From Tridacna crocea (lineage: Eukaryota; Mollusca; Bivalvia; Cardiida; Cardiidae): DNA of 64,000 bases. A program made the translations under genes and the position numbers. The notes under the pieces were generated by a model. That model searched no databases. It saw only the letters and a list, made by a program, of their open reading frames with translations, and was not told the DNA's origin. Shown here one piece after another: positions 1-14,400 of this stretch; the stretch's first letter is position 1, and the number at the start of each line of letters is the position of its first letter. Where the stretch lies: contig OX031064.1 of NCBI GenBank assembly GCA_943736015.1, positions 30,689,361-30,753,360 on the forward strand, given 5' to 3'.

Positions 1-32
1 ACACATGGCACCTGCATTTCTCACACTCATTA

Positions 33-233
33 TTCAACCCATACAATCCCAGGTTTTCACAACCCTCGGAAAGAAACCTACTGAAAACATTGTGGGTAAG
101 GAGAAAATGCTTTCCCACGTTGTTTGCTACCCTTTCCACCACAAATTTCAACTTTTGAGTCACATTAGTTATGTCATCTGCCAGTGCTTCCAATTTGGAC
201 TAGTCTAAATTATGCTGTTTGTTAATGAGTTAA
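33..233 (+). mobile_element. TTAA palindromic MITE (piggyBac-like), diverged
   Basis: Reads short arm, damaged palindrome, long arm, then ...TTAATGAGTTAA. The palindrome's second half is degraded. Same family as the intact copy at 63044-63273. Confidence 0.75.
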
Positions 234-236
234 GCT

Positions 237-464
237 TTAAACATTTACTACACAATCCCTACTTTTGACACCCCTGAGAAACAAGCCTTTAGAAAACAGT
301 GGGAAAAGGAGAAAATTGCTGGTAACCAGCATTTTCTCCCTTTCCCAAAATGTTTTCTACCCTTCACAGAACAAACTTCAAATTTTCAGTCACTTTTATT
401 TTGTCATCTGCAAATACTTTTGATTTGGACAAGCCTATAATATTGTCGTTTGGTAATGAGTCAA
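237..464 (+). mobile_element. TTAA palindromic MITE
   Basis: Whole copy: left TTAA intact, right end changed to GTCAA. Palindrome nearly intact. Lies directly beside the previous copy. Confidence 0.85.
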
Positions 465-827
465 ACATTTCTATTGCTTCTTTGCAGTCCAATTTTGATC
501 TGCACTGCCCACTAAAGGTATTATAGTCATGCTAAGCAGCATTAGGTTTGACCGACAACAAAAAATAAAATCGCTTTAATGATAAATTATAAATTAGCGT
601 AAAAGTTTTCAGGCAAAAAAGCTTTCTGCAACCAAATGTTTTTCTTACTCTGCACATACATGGAGATGATGTAAAGTGTTGTTAAATAACTGGCCACTGC
701 AGACTATTACCTCCCCAATTGGAATGAATTTTGCTCAGTAAATAGAGAAAATTCACGTTTTTGGTGGAAGATCAAAATTTATTTCATCTTGTGAACATCA
801 CCAGTACATTTTCACTCATGGCTCCAG

Positions 828-1180
828 GCATGACTAGAGCTACTAGTATCACTAAATGTGATTATACCCCCACCAGCTCCCTGTCACAAAAACAGGTCTT
901 TGTTACAGAATGCAGAATGGTTTAACTTTAGTACAAAAGGAAGAGTTTAAAAAAGTTCAAGGGGATAATTCCGTAACAAATCGCAGCAAGGTCATGAAAA
1001 TTGCACATGCACAACTTGATTATAGGAACACTGTGTGTAAATTTGTGCTCAGTACATGAAAAACTGTAGGAGTAATGCTCAGGACAAATTTGTGTCTACA
1101 AACAGACGGACAGATTGACATACAGCCATGGCGATTCCAGTATAACCCCCTCCTCCCACGTTCTGGGACATATAAAAATA
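828..1180 (+). mobile_element. Short HINE-like element
   Basis: CTAGAGCTACTAGTATCACT start, ACAGACGGACAGATTGACAT run, GGCGATTCCAGTATAACCCC, ending near GGGACATATAAAAATA. Confidence 0.6.
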
Positions 1181-1397
1181 TTACCGGTGATGTTTAGGAG
1201 ATATCCTTCAAAAAAAAAATATTCCACACATTTCATGCTTCTAAACCCTTTTAAGTTGGGATTTGTCAAAATCCAGGGTATTTTCCTAATTTTTTTTTAG
1301 AGAGTTATCCCTCTGTGCATGACTGGTAGAAATGGAAGGCAGATCGAAATCTGAAGAAACAAAAAATGGACAGTTAACATCTTTTTTCTTCATTTAA

Positions 1398-1624
1398 TTA
1401 ACCCTTTACCAAACAATCCCTGGTTTTAACGACCCTGAGAAAGAAGCCTTCTGAAAACAATGTGGGAAAAGGAGAAAATGCTGGTAACCAGCATTTTCTC
1501 CTTTTCCCACAATGTTTTCTTCCCTTCCCAAATGAAATTTCAAATTTTCAGTCACTTTTATTTTGTCGTCTGCAAATGCTTTCAATTTGGACCAGTCTAA
1601 AATTGTGTCGTTTGGTAAAGGGTT
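1398..1624 (+). mobile_element. TTAA palindromic MITE
   Basis: Whole copy with TTAA at left and GGTTA at right, palindrome almost perfect. Good reference for the plus orientation: CCCTTTACCAAACAATCCCT start, GTTTGGTAAAGGG end. Confidence 0.9.
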
Positions 1625-1810
1625 ACACAAAAAAAAAGACTCCGAGATTAAAAAAAAAAAATTATTTTTAAAAAAAATTGCACAATAAAACAATGCCTGA
1701 AAATCTTATTTTCCTTCAGATCTTTTAGCACTTTTCCTGTACAAGATACAAGGAGCACATTTCATGTTATCTAGCTGACACATCTTAAAAAACAAAAATA
1801 ACAAGCATGT

Positions 1811-2042
1811 ATTTACCCTTTACCACACAATCAAAAGTTTGAACAACCCTGTAGTAGGAGGTTTTTGAAAACATTTCAGGAAAAGGAGAAAATGCAGGTT
1901 ACCAGCATTTTCTCCTTTTCCCACAATGTTTTCTTTTCAATATCACAGACAGAAATCATACATTGAGCGTCAATGAATATGTCTTCTGCAAATGCTTTTA
2001 ATATCGTCTAGTTGAAAACTTTGTCGTGTGGTAAAGCATTAA
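1811..2042 (+). mobile_element. TTAA palindromic MITE, chained
   Basis: Whole copy whose right TTAA (2039-2042) is also the left TTAA of the next copy. Confidence 0.85.
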
Positions 2043-2254
2043 CTCTTTACCACATAATCCCAAGTTTTAAGGACCTTGAGAAAATAGCCTTTGGAAAACC
2101 TCGTTGGGAAAGGAGAAAATGCTGATAACCAGCATTTTCTCCTTTTCCCACAAGGTTTTCTACACTTTTAAAGACAATTATAATATAATATTATCGTCTG
2201 CAAATGCTTTCAATTTAGACCCGTCTAAAATTTTGTCGTTTGGTAAAGAGTTAA
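2039..2254 (+). mobile_element. TTAA palindromic MITE, chained
   Basis: Whole copy sharing one TTAA with the preceding element. Ends 170 bp past the TTF2 stop, so it may lie in the 3' UTR. Confidence 0.88.
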
Positions 2255-2423
2255 ATGTTACATTGCACATTTTAGAAATAGTTTTACTCCAATTAGTCAA
2301 TGGATAGGAATGGCAATCATGTGAAAACTGTAGGTTCATCTTGCTCTGAGACTTCTTCTACAAAATAGCCTTTACAGCGATTGGAGGCAGAAGAATATTG
2401 GCTAGCGTACTTCTCAAAGGGAA

Positions 2424-2484
2424 TCAAACCCCAAACAGGAGTCGTAAATCAGCCAGGGTTAACTTGCTGTTGGTTGCAGATGAT
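2424..2484 (-). CDS. TTF2: TTF2 last coding exon
   Basis: Residues 1158-1176 and stop: [19 protein letters not shown], matching the C-terminus of human TTF2 ([13 protein letters not shown]). Acceptor ttattttcag. The 3' UTR continues leftward into MITE-rich DNA. I could not fix a poly(A) signal. Confidence 0.96.
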
Positions 2485-5400
2485 CTGAAAATAAATGAAT
2501 AATTTTTTACACCGTATCACAAGTAATAAGTCATGAAATTAGCCATTTACAAAACAATCCTCTGTTTCACTACCCTGAGGGAGAAGCCTTTACAAAACAT
2601 TGTGGGAAAAGGGAGAAAATGTTGATAAACAGCACTTTTCTCCTTTTTCCACCACAAGCATTTTCTCCTTTTCCCACAATGTTTTCTATACATTGAAAGA
2701 TCATCAGCTCATTTGCACTACATTTGAATTTTTAATCTGCAGACACTTTCAATTTGGAAAAGTCTGGACTTTGTAATTTGGGAAATGTTAAAGAAAACAC
2801 TCTCCGATTCTAAACCGTATTTCAGTAAAACATGAAATATATTTTCTACAACAGACTTAACTCTTTACCAAACAATCCCCGGTTTTAACGACCTCGAGAT
2901 AGGACCCTTTGGAAAACATTGTGTGAAAGGAGAAAATGCTGGCAACCAGCATATTCTCCTTTTCCCACACTGTTTTCTACCCTGCTGGAAACAAATTTCA
3001 TTTTTTGAGTTATGTTTATTTTTTCGCCAGCAAGTACATTCTTTCTGGACCAGTCTAAAACTTTGTCATTTGGTAAAGAGTTAAAAAGCATCCTTTCAAA
3101 GTATGGATACACAACATAAGCATAAGCCAGAAGCAAGTACATGTATATTATATTTTATGTCTATTTTTAGAAATGTTATGGTTAAAGAATTGTGGCAATT
3201 CAAGCTGGGGAGAATTATTTCCCTGTCACAGTGAATATTTTCCTCCTGCCGAAAATCTGGAACTACTATTTTTGAAAATATTAGTTATCCAGTTAATTGA
3301 CTTGAGATCACTAGTTTTAAAAGTGGCATTCATTGACAATATAATATATAATCTATTTCATCAGCTTGTGGTTAATATGGGGAAATATTTGCCTCAAAAA
3401 GGAAAGATCTGCGAAAATGGCTCATGCTTTATGGCACTCGTTATTTTCGCATACCTTTCCCTTTTGAGGCAAATATTTCCCCATATTAACCACAAGCTGA
3501 TGAAATAAATCTGTATCTTTACTTAAAATGTTTTCTAACATTTCATGCACGAGTCTCAACTTTTAACCCATACATAATTCCTCAACTACCAGTGCTTTTG
3601 AAATGGAACAGTCTTATATTTGTTCTGTACAGGATTACACAAGAAAACACTCACCCTGTAAGAACATTTTTAGCCAAAGTCAGTTTCTGTTGCTGCAGCT
3701 GTAGAATCTTCTCCTCCACCGTCTCCTTACACAAAAACCTGAAATTATTGGAAAAGAAAATGAGGAAATGAACAGCCGAAATACCGATGGAGATTTTATG
3801 GTTGATTTGGCAGTATCTGTAACAAAGTAATGGACATCACTGATAAAAGATTTGACTGCAAATCTTGATCTACACTGTCCTCAAAAGCTACTAAAGCCAT
3901 GTCCAGCTCTTTTACTCTTTCCTACACAAAACAGTATTTTGAATACCAAGAGCAAGAAAGATTAGAAAAATATGTGGGAAATGGAGATCATTAGCAAATC
4001 CTCCTCTTTCTAAATTGTTTTCTACCCTTTGAAAGGAAAATTTTATCATTTGCACCACATTTACATTGTCATATAAATATATTTTACTATATGACTAAGT
4101 TTTAAAACTTTCTCACAATAGTATTGACACCACTTTCTTTCCAAGACACCAACTACTTTTCTGATAGGCATCAGAGTTGAGAGGTGAAAAATTGCCGCAA
4201 TGAAAATTTGCCTCAGGGTTAAAATGAATACCACAATTTTACATTGCTAAAAAACCTTTTACATTCAAAATCATTTTTCTTCACATTTCATGCAAACAGT
4301 TTAAAAAAAATTATTAAAGAATCATTTTACCTATGGATGTACACATTTTTCTGTTGACCGACTCTATAAATTCGATCACAAGCTTGTTCCTCTAATTGGG
4401 GGTTCCTGCAAAAAAACAAGCAGTTCAAAAATACTTTCTGCTGACAACTTTTAGAGACTTGCAGCTGACCCCTTTTGAAAACATTGTGGCAAAAGGAGAT
4501 TCTTGTCTAGAGCAATGTCCCCTTTTTTAAAAATGTTTTTACTTGTATTTAACCTGGGATAAACCTAGTAAATTTAAACCTTTACCACATCATCCTGACT
4601 TTTGGAGGAAGATGGCTTATGAAAACATGGTGGAAAAACGAGAAAATGCTGGTAATCAGCATTTTCTCCTTTTCCCATAGTATTTTCTACCCTTCCCAAA
4701 CAGAAATTTCATTTTAAGAGTCAAATTTATTTTGTCGACTGCACATGCTTACAAATTGGACTGGTCCAACATTTTGTTGTTTGGTATAGAGTTATTTATT
4801 ACCAACAACAAAATTTTGACTTTACCAAGTTCAAAGCATCAGCAGACAAACTGTGTAATATTTATGGTTATCTGTCCCTATTGTATGAGATCCCCTCTTT
4901 ACCCATTACTACACATCCCTACTTTTGACGACCCTACTTTTGAGAACCCTATAGAAAACGTTGTGGGAAAAGGAGAAAATGCTGGTAGCCATTTTGTCAT
5001 CTGCAAATATTTTCGATTTGGACAAGCCAAAAATTTTGTCGTTTGGTAATGAGTTAATACATGTAGTTAAAAATTTGTCCAAGTTTGAAGTAAATGTCTT
5101 CAGTAATATATGAGAGATATTACAAAATGTCAAGAAATTTTTCAAATAACCAGGATGCTAGGCTATGACATTAACTTGTTTTTTCTGACAAGAGCCAGGC
5201 TAAAAGAATGCAACTTTGACCTGACATCCCCAAATGGGCAAGCAAAATCGAAAATTCCAGTATTTCAGAAGACCTTGTGAACGATGCTAAAAACTAGAGG
5301 CGCTTGAGCGCCTGTATCGCTCCACAGCACTGATTTTTCTTTAATGGTGAAGAGAAGTTTTTAACAATTACCATTCATTCCTGCATTTTAAGTCACTAAA

Positions 5401-8400
5401 GAAAAATAGCTATGAAAAACATTGTGAGAAAAGAAGAAAATAATAGTAACCTGCATTTTCTTAGATTTACACAATAATTTCTACCCTTTTTGATAAAAGT
5501 TTTACTAATTTGAAGATTTATTATGTTGTCTGCAACATCTTTCAATTATGATCAGTTATAAATTTTTTTTCATCTGCTTACAGTTAAAGAGGGTCTTGTT
5601 ACAAACCATTTTGGGTGGGGAAACATCAAAATACAGAATATATGAATTGTGGCAATTGTTTTACTGAAGTTGCAGAATCAGTTTGATTGGATAACAAAAT
5701 GCCTTATCACAGCAGTAAAGCCCTGTCCCTCTTTGTACTAGGTCACCAGTAGGTCAACAAACCTTTACCAGACCTAATAAAAGTGCAGAGGTTCTCTTGT
5801 TTTATATGAAAAGGGTTATAGACTATGTAAAGCAACCATCTTTAACTCTTTACCAAACAACAAAATTTGGGATGTGACCAAACTGAAAGCATTTGCAGAC
5901 AACAAATTTAACATAGATGAAATGGTGATTTCTCTCTTTGATGAAGTAGAACAGACTGAGGGAAAAGGAGAAAATGCTGATTACTAGCATTTTCTCCTTT
6001 TCCAAGTGTTTTCCAAAGACTTCTTTAGGGTCGTTAAAAGTCAGGATTGTATGGTAAAGACTTACCACCATAGGAACTAACCTGCAATACAACAATGAAA
6101 TCCAATGAATAGTTTGAGAGAAGAAATTTTTCAAAGATTTTACTTTATACCATAAAAGGAAAATGAGTCTCCCATGGCCATAAAAGCCATGTTTTTTGAC
6201 AGATCTTTTTTTTTTTTTAAGGAATTCTGTAGACCTCTAGCAAAGGAACATTCCTGCAAAATAATGATGCTATCCAATTAGCAGTTTGTGAGGAGAAGAT
6301 TTTTAAAGGTTTTTTACTTTGGTTGCCATGGCAACCAGAATTATTCATGGAACACAATTATTTGAAGGAATTTGAAATAGGACCACCTAAGGAACATTCC
6401 TGTGAAATTTGGTAAAAATCCAGTCAACAGTGTCTAAGGAGAAGTTTTTTAAAAGAAAAAGTTTACGGACGCACGGATGAACGACGGACACAACGCCATG
6501 ACAATAGCTCACTGGCCTTTGGCCAGTGGAGCTAAAAACCTCTTTGCCAAACAACAAAATTTCAGTCTTGCCCAAATTCAAAGCATTTGCTCACAACAAG
6601 ATAAATTTGACCCCAAAATTGGAATCTGTTCATGGAAGGGTAGAAAACACTGTGGGGAAAAAGGAGAAAATGCTGGTAACAAGCATTCTCTCCTTTTCCC
6701 ACAATTTAAAAAAAAAAAAAATTCTTTCCTTTAGTCATTAAAAGTTAGAATTGTGTGGTAAAGAATGAATTCTTTACCACCCAATCCAAACTTGTAATGA
6801 CCCTGAGAAAGAAAGCCTTCGAAAACATTGTAGGACAAGAGCTTCACAAAGCGGCGCATATATGCCCGAAGGGGCTTGTCAGTGAAATGAGTTGAAATGA
6901 CGGAAGGGCCATGAATGAAGAGTAGTTAATCTCCATGATATGTGAAAAATATTAAAGGGCAATAGGTAAAAAAAGAAAGGGTGGCACAGTTACAAATTTT
7001 GTAAATTGCTGTTCTCCACAAGGTGTTCTATCAGTTTTGAAAGGTTCAAGATCATAGCTTTTATATTTTAGAAATTATGGCCCAGACGAAAATTCAAAGA
7101 GAAAATTATCAAAGGGCAATAACTAAAAAAGAAGGATGGCAGAGTTATGGTTCTTATGCAGTGCACTTCTTTATAATGTGTACTATAAGTCTTTGAAGTT
7201 TCAAGATGATAGGTTTTAAAGTTTGGGAGTTATGGCCTGGACAAAAATTCAAACTAAAAAATTAACAAAGGGCAATAACTAAAAAAATAAAAGTCGCAGA
7301 GTTATGGTTCATGTGCACTGCACTTCTCCATAATGTGTTTTATCGGTGTATGAAGTTGCAAGTTATTAGCTTTTATAGTTTGAAAGTTATGGCCTGGACA
7401 AAAATTCAAACTGAAAATTAACAAAGGGCAATAAGTAAAAAAATAAAGGTCGCAGAGTTATGGTTCATGTGCAATGCACTTCTCCATAAAGTGTTCTATC
7501 AGTGTATGAGGTTGCGAATTATTAGCTTTTATAGTCCGGAAGTTATGGCCTGGACAAAAATTCAATCTGAAAATTAACAAAGGGCTGTAACTCAAAAAAT
7601 AAAAGTGGCAGAGTTATGGTTCATGTGCAATGCACTTCTCCACAATGTTATCTATCAATGTATGAAGTTGCAAGTTATTAGCTTTTATAGTTTAGAAGTT
7701 ATGGCCTGGACAAAAATTCAAACTGAAAATTAACAAAGGGCAATAACTCAAAAAATAAAGATGGCAGAGTTATGGTTCATGTGCAATGCACTTCTCCACA
7801 ATGTTATCTATCAATGTATGAAGTTACAAGTTATTAGCTTTTATAGTCCCGAAGTTATGGCCTGGACAAAAATTCAAACTGAAAATTAACAAAGGGCAAT
7901 AACTCAAAAAATAGAAGTGGCAGAGTTATGGTTCATGTGCAGTGCACTTCTCCACAATGTTATCTATCAATGTATGAAGTTCAAAGTTAATAGCTTTTAT
8001 AGTTTAGAAGTTATGGCCTGGACAAAAATTCAAACTGAAAATTAACAAAGGGCTGTAACTCAAAAAATAAAAGTGGCAGAGTTATGGTTTATGTGCACTG
8101 CACTTCTCCATAATGTGTTCTATCAGTGTATGAAGTTGCAAGTTATTAGCTTTTATAGTTATGAAGTTATGGCTTGGACAAAAATTCAAACTGAAAATTA
8201 ACAAAGGGCAATAACTCAAAAAATAAAAGTGGAAGAGTTATGGTTCATGTGCACTGCACTTCTCCATTTTGTGTTCTATCAGTGTATGTAGTTTCAATTT
8301 AATACCTTTTATGGTATGGAAGTTATGGCCTGAACAAAAATTCAAAGTGAAAAGTTGGTTATTTCAGAAATCAAGGGCAGATAATTTTGGAACGGAAACA

Positions 8401-11400
8401 GCGATCAAAATTTATGACCCAGGTGCACAACTACACATCATGGAGATTCATTGTGGCAAGTTTCAAATAATTCCGATGAAAACTGTAGGAGGAGTTGCGC
8501 ACACAAGAAATTGCTAACGGACGGACGGACGACCAGGGGTATAACATAATACGACCCTTCGGGCGTATAAAAAGGAGAAAATGCTGGTAACCAGCATTTT
8601 TCTCCTTTTCCCACAATGTTTTCTACCCTTTCCAAATTAAATTTTAATTTTTGATTCACATCTATTTTGTTTTCTGCAAATGCTTTCAATTTGGACTAGT
8701 CCAAAATTTTGTTGTTTGGTAAAGAGTTAAGTAAGACTAATTTTCTTACCAATGACTATCCAGCAGAAATAGATGATTTCCACCAATCAGATTTAAGCCA
8801 CACCCTCCTGCCCTGAGAGATACCAGCATGACCTGTGGACCATGCGGATCATTGTTGAACTGGTCCACAGACTCCATTCTCTTTTTGGCTGGAATGTTAC
8901 CCTGTATAACTGAGTATCTGATGTCCATGTTTCTCAGGTGTATTGTGACAATGTCTAACATCTTGGTCCACTGTGATACTATCACACTGAAAGTTAGAAA
9001 AGCTGTATTATACTCAATAACCCAGGTCTCTGTAACAGATAAGGGGAATTTTAGACTGAACTGGAGTTTAACCCTTTTCCACAGTCACGAATTTAAGCAA
9101 GCCTCAGAAAGAAGCTTATAGAAAACATTGTGGGAAAAGGAGAAAATGCTGCTTACCAGCATTTTCTCCATTTCCCTCAATATTTTCTACCTTATCAAAG
9201 TCAGAAATCATCATAATAACAATATTCAATTTGTTGTCTACAGATGCTTTGAGGTAGATCCAGTCAAAAAGTTTGTCATTTGGTAAAAAGTTAAATGCCA
9301 TTTTAACAACTAAGTTCAAATCATACTAGTAAGAGCACCCATGTATTTTATTGCTTTCTCATACCAGTATTGGTTCAACTTTCTTTCCAAGTAACTAAGT
9401 ACTTTTGCAAATACTTTCAACATGGCCAAGTCTTAACTCATTACCAAACATCAAAATTTTAGCTTTGTCCAAATCGAAAGCATTTGCAGACGACAAAATA
9501 AAAGTTACTAAAAATTTGTAATTAGTTTTGTGAATAAAGGAAAACATTGTGGGAAAAGGAGAAAATGCTGGTTACCAGCATTTTCTCCTTTTCCCACAAT
9601 GTTTTCGAAAGGCTTCTTTCTCAGGGGCGTCAAAAGTAGGGATTGTGTGGTAATGGGTTAAACAACAATTTCTTCATTTCTATAAGTTTTTTATATTAAA
9701 TTATTCATGCAGAAATTTGTATTTTTTTTTTGTGTGTGGCTATCCTTCTTTAATAGGGATATCTTATAACTTTTAGCAAATAATCTCAAGTTTTGATGAC
9801 CTGAAGAAACCTTTTGAAAACATTGCAGGAAAAGCAGCATTTTCCTCTTTTCCCACAATGTTTTCTACCCTGTCACAGACAAATCACATCATTTTAGCTG
9901 CATTTAGAATATAATCTGCCAATACTTTCACTTTTGACATTTTGTTATGTTGTGAAGAGTTTAATATACCAGCTGCAAATAAGTTTCAGTAAAAACCTAT
10001 TCCATCTTTTTATTACCCAAACTTTACCTTTTACATTTGTCTTTAGGACTCCCTTCCTTATGTATCTTGTGAAGTTCATCCAGCAAGGCCTTCATCTGAA
10101 AGGTAAAATACCGAGTTTGCTAACATGTAGAACACACACACAGAGCTCCAGATAAGAGGGAGCGGTGATATTCTAAATCCATTATTTCTCTTCCAAAGCT
10201 TATGCTGTGGGTACTCATTAGAATCCTCTCAATGAGACGATTCTTATGAGTACCCATAACATAGTGTTTAGTGGTGAATAATTAAAATTTTGACATTTGA
10301 AGTAAAATAAACTCCCCCTACCTGGTGCTCTGAAATAAATGCACCATGCTCTGGCAAAAGAGGGCTTCATGCATTTCCATGATGCCTGATACCAAGCAAG
10401 TCATTACATACTTAAGGATCCATCATATCCACTTAAAAAAAACAAAAACAATTTAACCCTTTCCCAAACGACAAATTTTGGACTCTTCCAAACCAAAACA
10501 GTTTGCAGACGATAATTTTAGATTTGGAGAAAATGGCATAAAGTTCTCAAAAAGGGTAGAAAACACTGTGGGAAAAGGAGAAACTGCTCATTACGAGCAA
10601 TTTCTCCTTTTCTGAAACCTTGTTTCAAAAGACTTTTACTGCAGACACGTAAAAACCCTGGCTTGTTTGGGAAAGGGTTAACCACTGGGTAGACTGGTCT
10701 TTTGAAAAACAGAATACATGTATTGACAAACACTGAAATGTTTTGGCCCAGGTCAGCCTGCATGTACTGCGACCTGGGTCGATACTTCCTTGTTACTGAA
10801 CATGACTCAAATCAATTTTACACTTTTAGACTTAAAATCAAGTGAGGCCATATTGAAAGTTTACAGCTGAAGACTTTAGAGCGAAAGAACATCCAGAGAG
10901 CCATCAGTTAACCATATCACTCTATGCATTTAGTATCATGCCTCCAATACAAGATGATGTTAATGCAGAATAATGGTTTTTGCCACAGATATATAATGTG
11001 TTTGTTTAACCATACATCTTCCTTTGTTTTCAAAATATTGCCTCTGATGGTTGCACTGATTACGGCAGATAGAAAATGCATTTCATCCTATTGCAATTAG
11101 CCATGGACGTAACAGCCACAGTTCCCGGTTTAAATCGAAGACAAATCCGTACTGTACAGTTTCTTTACCCCATACACCTTATATTGGTTTTTTATCTATG
11201 TTTACTCAGCAAACAAGATTATAACAAACTCAAATTTTAACAGTCTGGCTGTGCATATGTTTCTTTAACCCATTACCACACAATTTCTACTTTTGACAAC
11301 CCTGAGAAAGAAGCCTTGAGAAAACATTGTGGGAAAGGGAGAAAATGCTGGTAACCAGCATTTTCTCCTTTTCCCACAATGTTTTCTACCTTTACAAACA

Positions 11401-14400
11401 AGTTTCAAATTTTCAATCACTTTATTTTAATTCTGCAAATGCTTTCAATTTGGACAAACCTAAATTTTTGTCATTTGGTAATGAGTTAAGGAAACACATT
11501 TACTTCCCTGCTGTAGCTTTTGAAGCAACATAGTAGGACATTTGCCTTTGGATCTAGAGATACCGGCTTCAATTTTTATTACAAATGCTTGTGTACTGTA
11601 GTTTGCATTCATACTTAAAGCAGCACTATAAGTGACTGACCTTTGTACTAACAGATTCAGGCTTGAAGATGACTGAGGACTTTTTAATGGCTGGTTCCCC
11701 AGTTTTGGTGTCATCTTCCAACAGTAGGTCCATCATCTGTTCCTCCAGTGTCAACTCCAAACCTTCATTTTGTTGTGTCTCTTCATCAAATGCCTGTTCA
11801 AAACAATCTATGTAAATCAACCAAATCTACCTACAGCTAATACTTGACCTGATCATACCCCTCGCCAGCTCCTTACCATAAAACAGGGGTTTTTGTCACC
11901 CAATGCAGAATGGTTTAGTGCAAAAGTAAGAGTTGAAAAAATTCAAGGGGAGATCATTCCGCAAAAATTGGCAGTAAGGTCATGAAAATTGCACATCCAC
12001 AAGTTTACATATACAGGAACACTGTGTAAATTTGAGTTAGGTATCTGAAAAACTCTTCTAGTATTTTGCAAATTTGTGTCTACACATAGAAACTTAGACG
12101 GATAGAGAGAGAGCAATGGCGATTCTAGTATACCCCCTCTACTTTGTTGTGCTGGGTATAATAAGTTACCAAGGCAGTGACTAATGAAATATCGTCAGTT
12201 TGCTTCCAAAACCTCGTAACTACAGCTTGTTTCAAGCTGTAGTTACGAGATTTTGGAAGCAAACTGACGATATGTGGAATGGAAGGGTAAAAATGCCTTG
12301 AACATAAATGGCACCATACTTTCTTCTGGTTGAATGGCACATGCTGTTTACCTTGGTCACTAGTGTGCAGGAACTACTGTTTCCGTCCTCAATTGAAAAG
12401 GAAAAGAGTATGAAATCAGTATTTTTCACTGGTTGTAACCATGATACTTCACACCACAATCCACCATCATTTTCGATAAACTACCAAAAAGCATTAACCC
12501 TTTATCACACAATCCTTGGTTTTCACAACAAATATAGAGCATATGAAAACATTTGGTAACCAGCATTTTCTCCTTTTCCCACAATGTTTTCCATCCTTCC
12601 AAAAGCAAATTTTACTTTTTCAGTCACAATTTTTTTTGTTGTCTGCAAATGCTTTCAATTTGTACCAGTCTAAAATTTTCTCGTGTGGTAAAGCGTTACA
12701 TAAACTTACATCCTTCATCAAACTAAGGTGACAGCAGCATTGTCTAAGCCTTAACAACATCACTAAAATCTGCTGGCCTCTAACATTTCCATGTTGAGTG
12801 GCAGGCTGGTTCATGTCTCCACTCCCAGGATACCCACTGACTGTCCCAGACTGGCTTACAGTTGATTTCTCCATGAATGGGTTAGTAGTCGTTAGCTTTC
12901 CATCATCTTTAGCCAGCTCTTTCTCGTCATGTTTTCGTAGATACTCTTTCAATACAGACCTTTGTAAGATAATGGTTAACAGTTTACCCTATGAAAGCTG
13001 TAAGATATTTTTGTATGTTCTTTTTTTTTTCAGATATCATTCGATCTTAACCCTTGTCCTGCTAAATAACTAAAACTGAAATTTTAAATTCGATAGTAAA
13101 ACCTGAAAAATTGTTATTTCAAAGGGATGTTTCGGAAAAAAAAAAATCTCCAGGTCGGACAGCGTAGATCCAAGATCATAATGCACATTCTGTGCAGTCT
13201 GATCTTGATCTACCCTGTCCGCAAAATGTCTGTGAGACACGATAAGCAGCCAAAGGGTCAACTCTTTTCAAAACGATTAAATTTTTGCAAAGTCAGAATT
13301 CAAAGCATTTGCAAGATAAAAATTTCAGTTTGGCCCATATGATGGAATTTTTGTTTGAGAGAATAGAAAATACAGTGGGAAAAGGAGAAAATGCTATTTA
13401 CTGGCATTGCCTCCTTTTCTCATAATGTTTTCAAAAGCCTTCTTTTTTAGTGTCTATAAAACCTGTGATTGCATGGCACTTTAATTCTTTACCAAACAAC
13501 ATTTTAGACTTGTCCAAATTTAAAGCATTTGCAGGCAAAAAACTGAGCATGGCTGAAATATTAAAATTTGTTTTTGAAAGGGAAGAAAACAATCTTGGGA
13601 AAAGAAGAAAATGCTGGTTACTTTCTTCTTTCCCCAAAATGTTTTCAAAAGCCCTTCTTTCACAGGGTCTTTAAAACTGGGGATTGTGTGGTAAAGGGTT
13701 AACCTTTTCCTAAACAGCAAATTTTGGACTAGACCAAATTGAAAGCATTTTGCAAGTGACAAATAAACAGTTGTTAAAAAGATGATTTTTCTATAGGGTG
13801 GCATAGAAAACATGTGGGAAAAGGAGAAAATGCTGGTTACCAGCATTTTCTCCTTTTCCTACAATGTTTTCAAAAGGCTTCTATACCTGACCCGTAAAAA
13901 CCAGGGATTGTTCGGGAAAAAGTTAAATATGTTTCAAAATCACTATCAAAGTACTCAAACTGAAAGCTTAGGTCTTTTGAACAGGCAATGAATAATACAT
14001 ACTGCTTTGCATGAATGAAATCATCAAAGAGAAAATGAAACCAGGTAATAAATAGTTTTGATCTCTTCTGTTAGCAGTAGGAGCTGCTGCTATATATATA
14101 TATATATGAAGACTTTTGAACAAGCCAAGTACATATACACATGGCATATGAATACAGATAAAACTTCAAAGTACCTTTTCTGTCTTGTCATTGACTATCC
14201 TGTATACAGGATAAACGTTATACTGCCCTTTACAAGCTATGAAAAGCTTGTATTTCCAGAGATTCATTCAAGCAAGTCATTTCATACTCAAGGAAACATA
14301 AAATTCATTCTGTCTCACAATCAACTGAATCATGACATAGAATGGTCCTTTGACATGCAGGAAATTAACAAAAAAGTTACGTTTCAACCTTTCTCAGCCT

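Larger units (their letters stand above)
3515..4545. repeat. Degraded MITE fragments
   Basis: Between and around TTF2 exons 19 and 20: decayed pieces of the TTAA MITE at about 3515-3640, 3908-4110 and 4455-4545, and a piece of tRNA-SINE body at about 4118-4165 (ctttccaagacaccaact). Confidence 0.5.
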
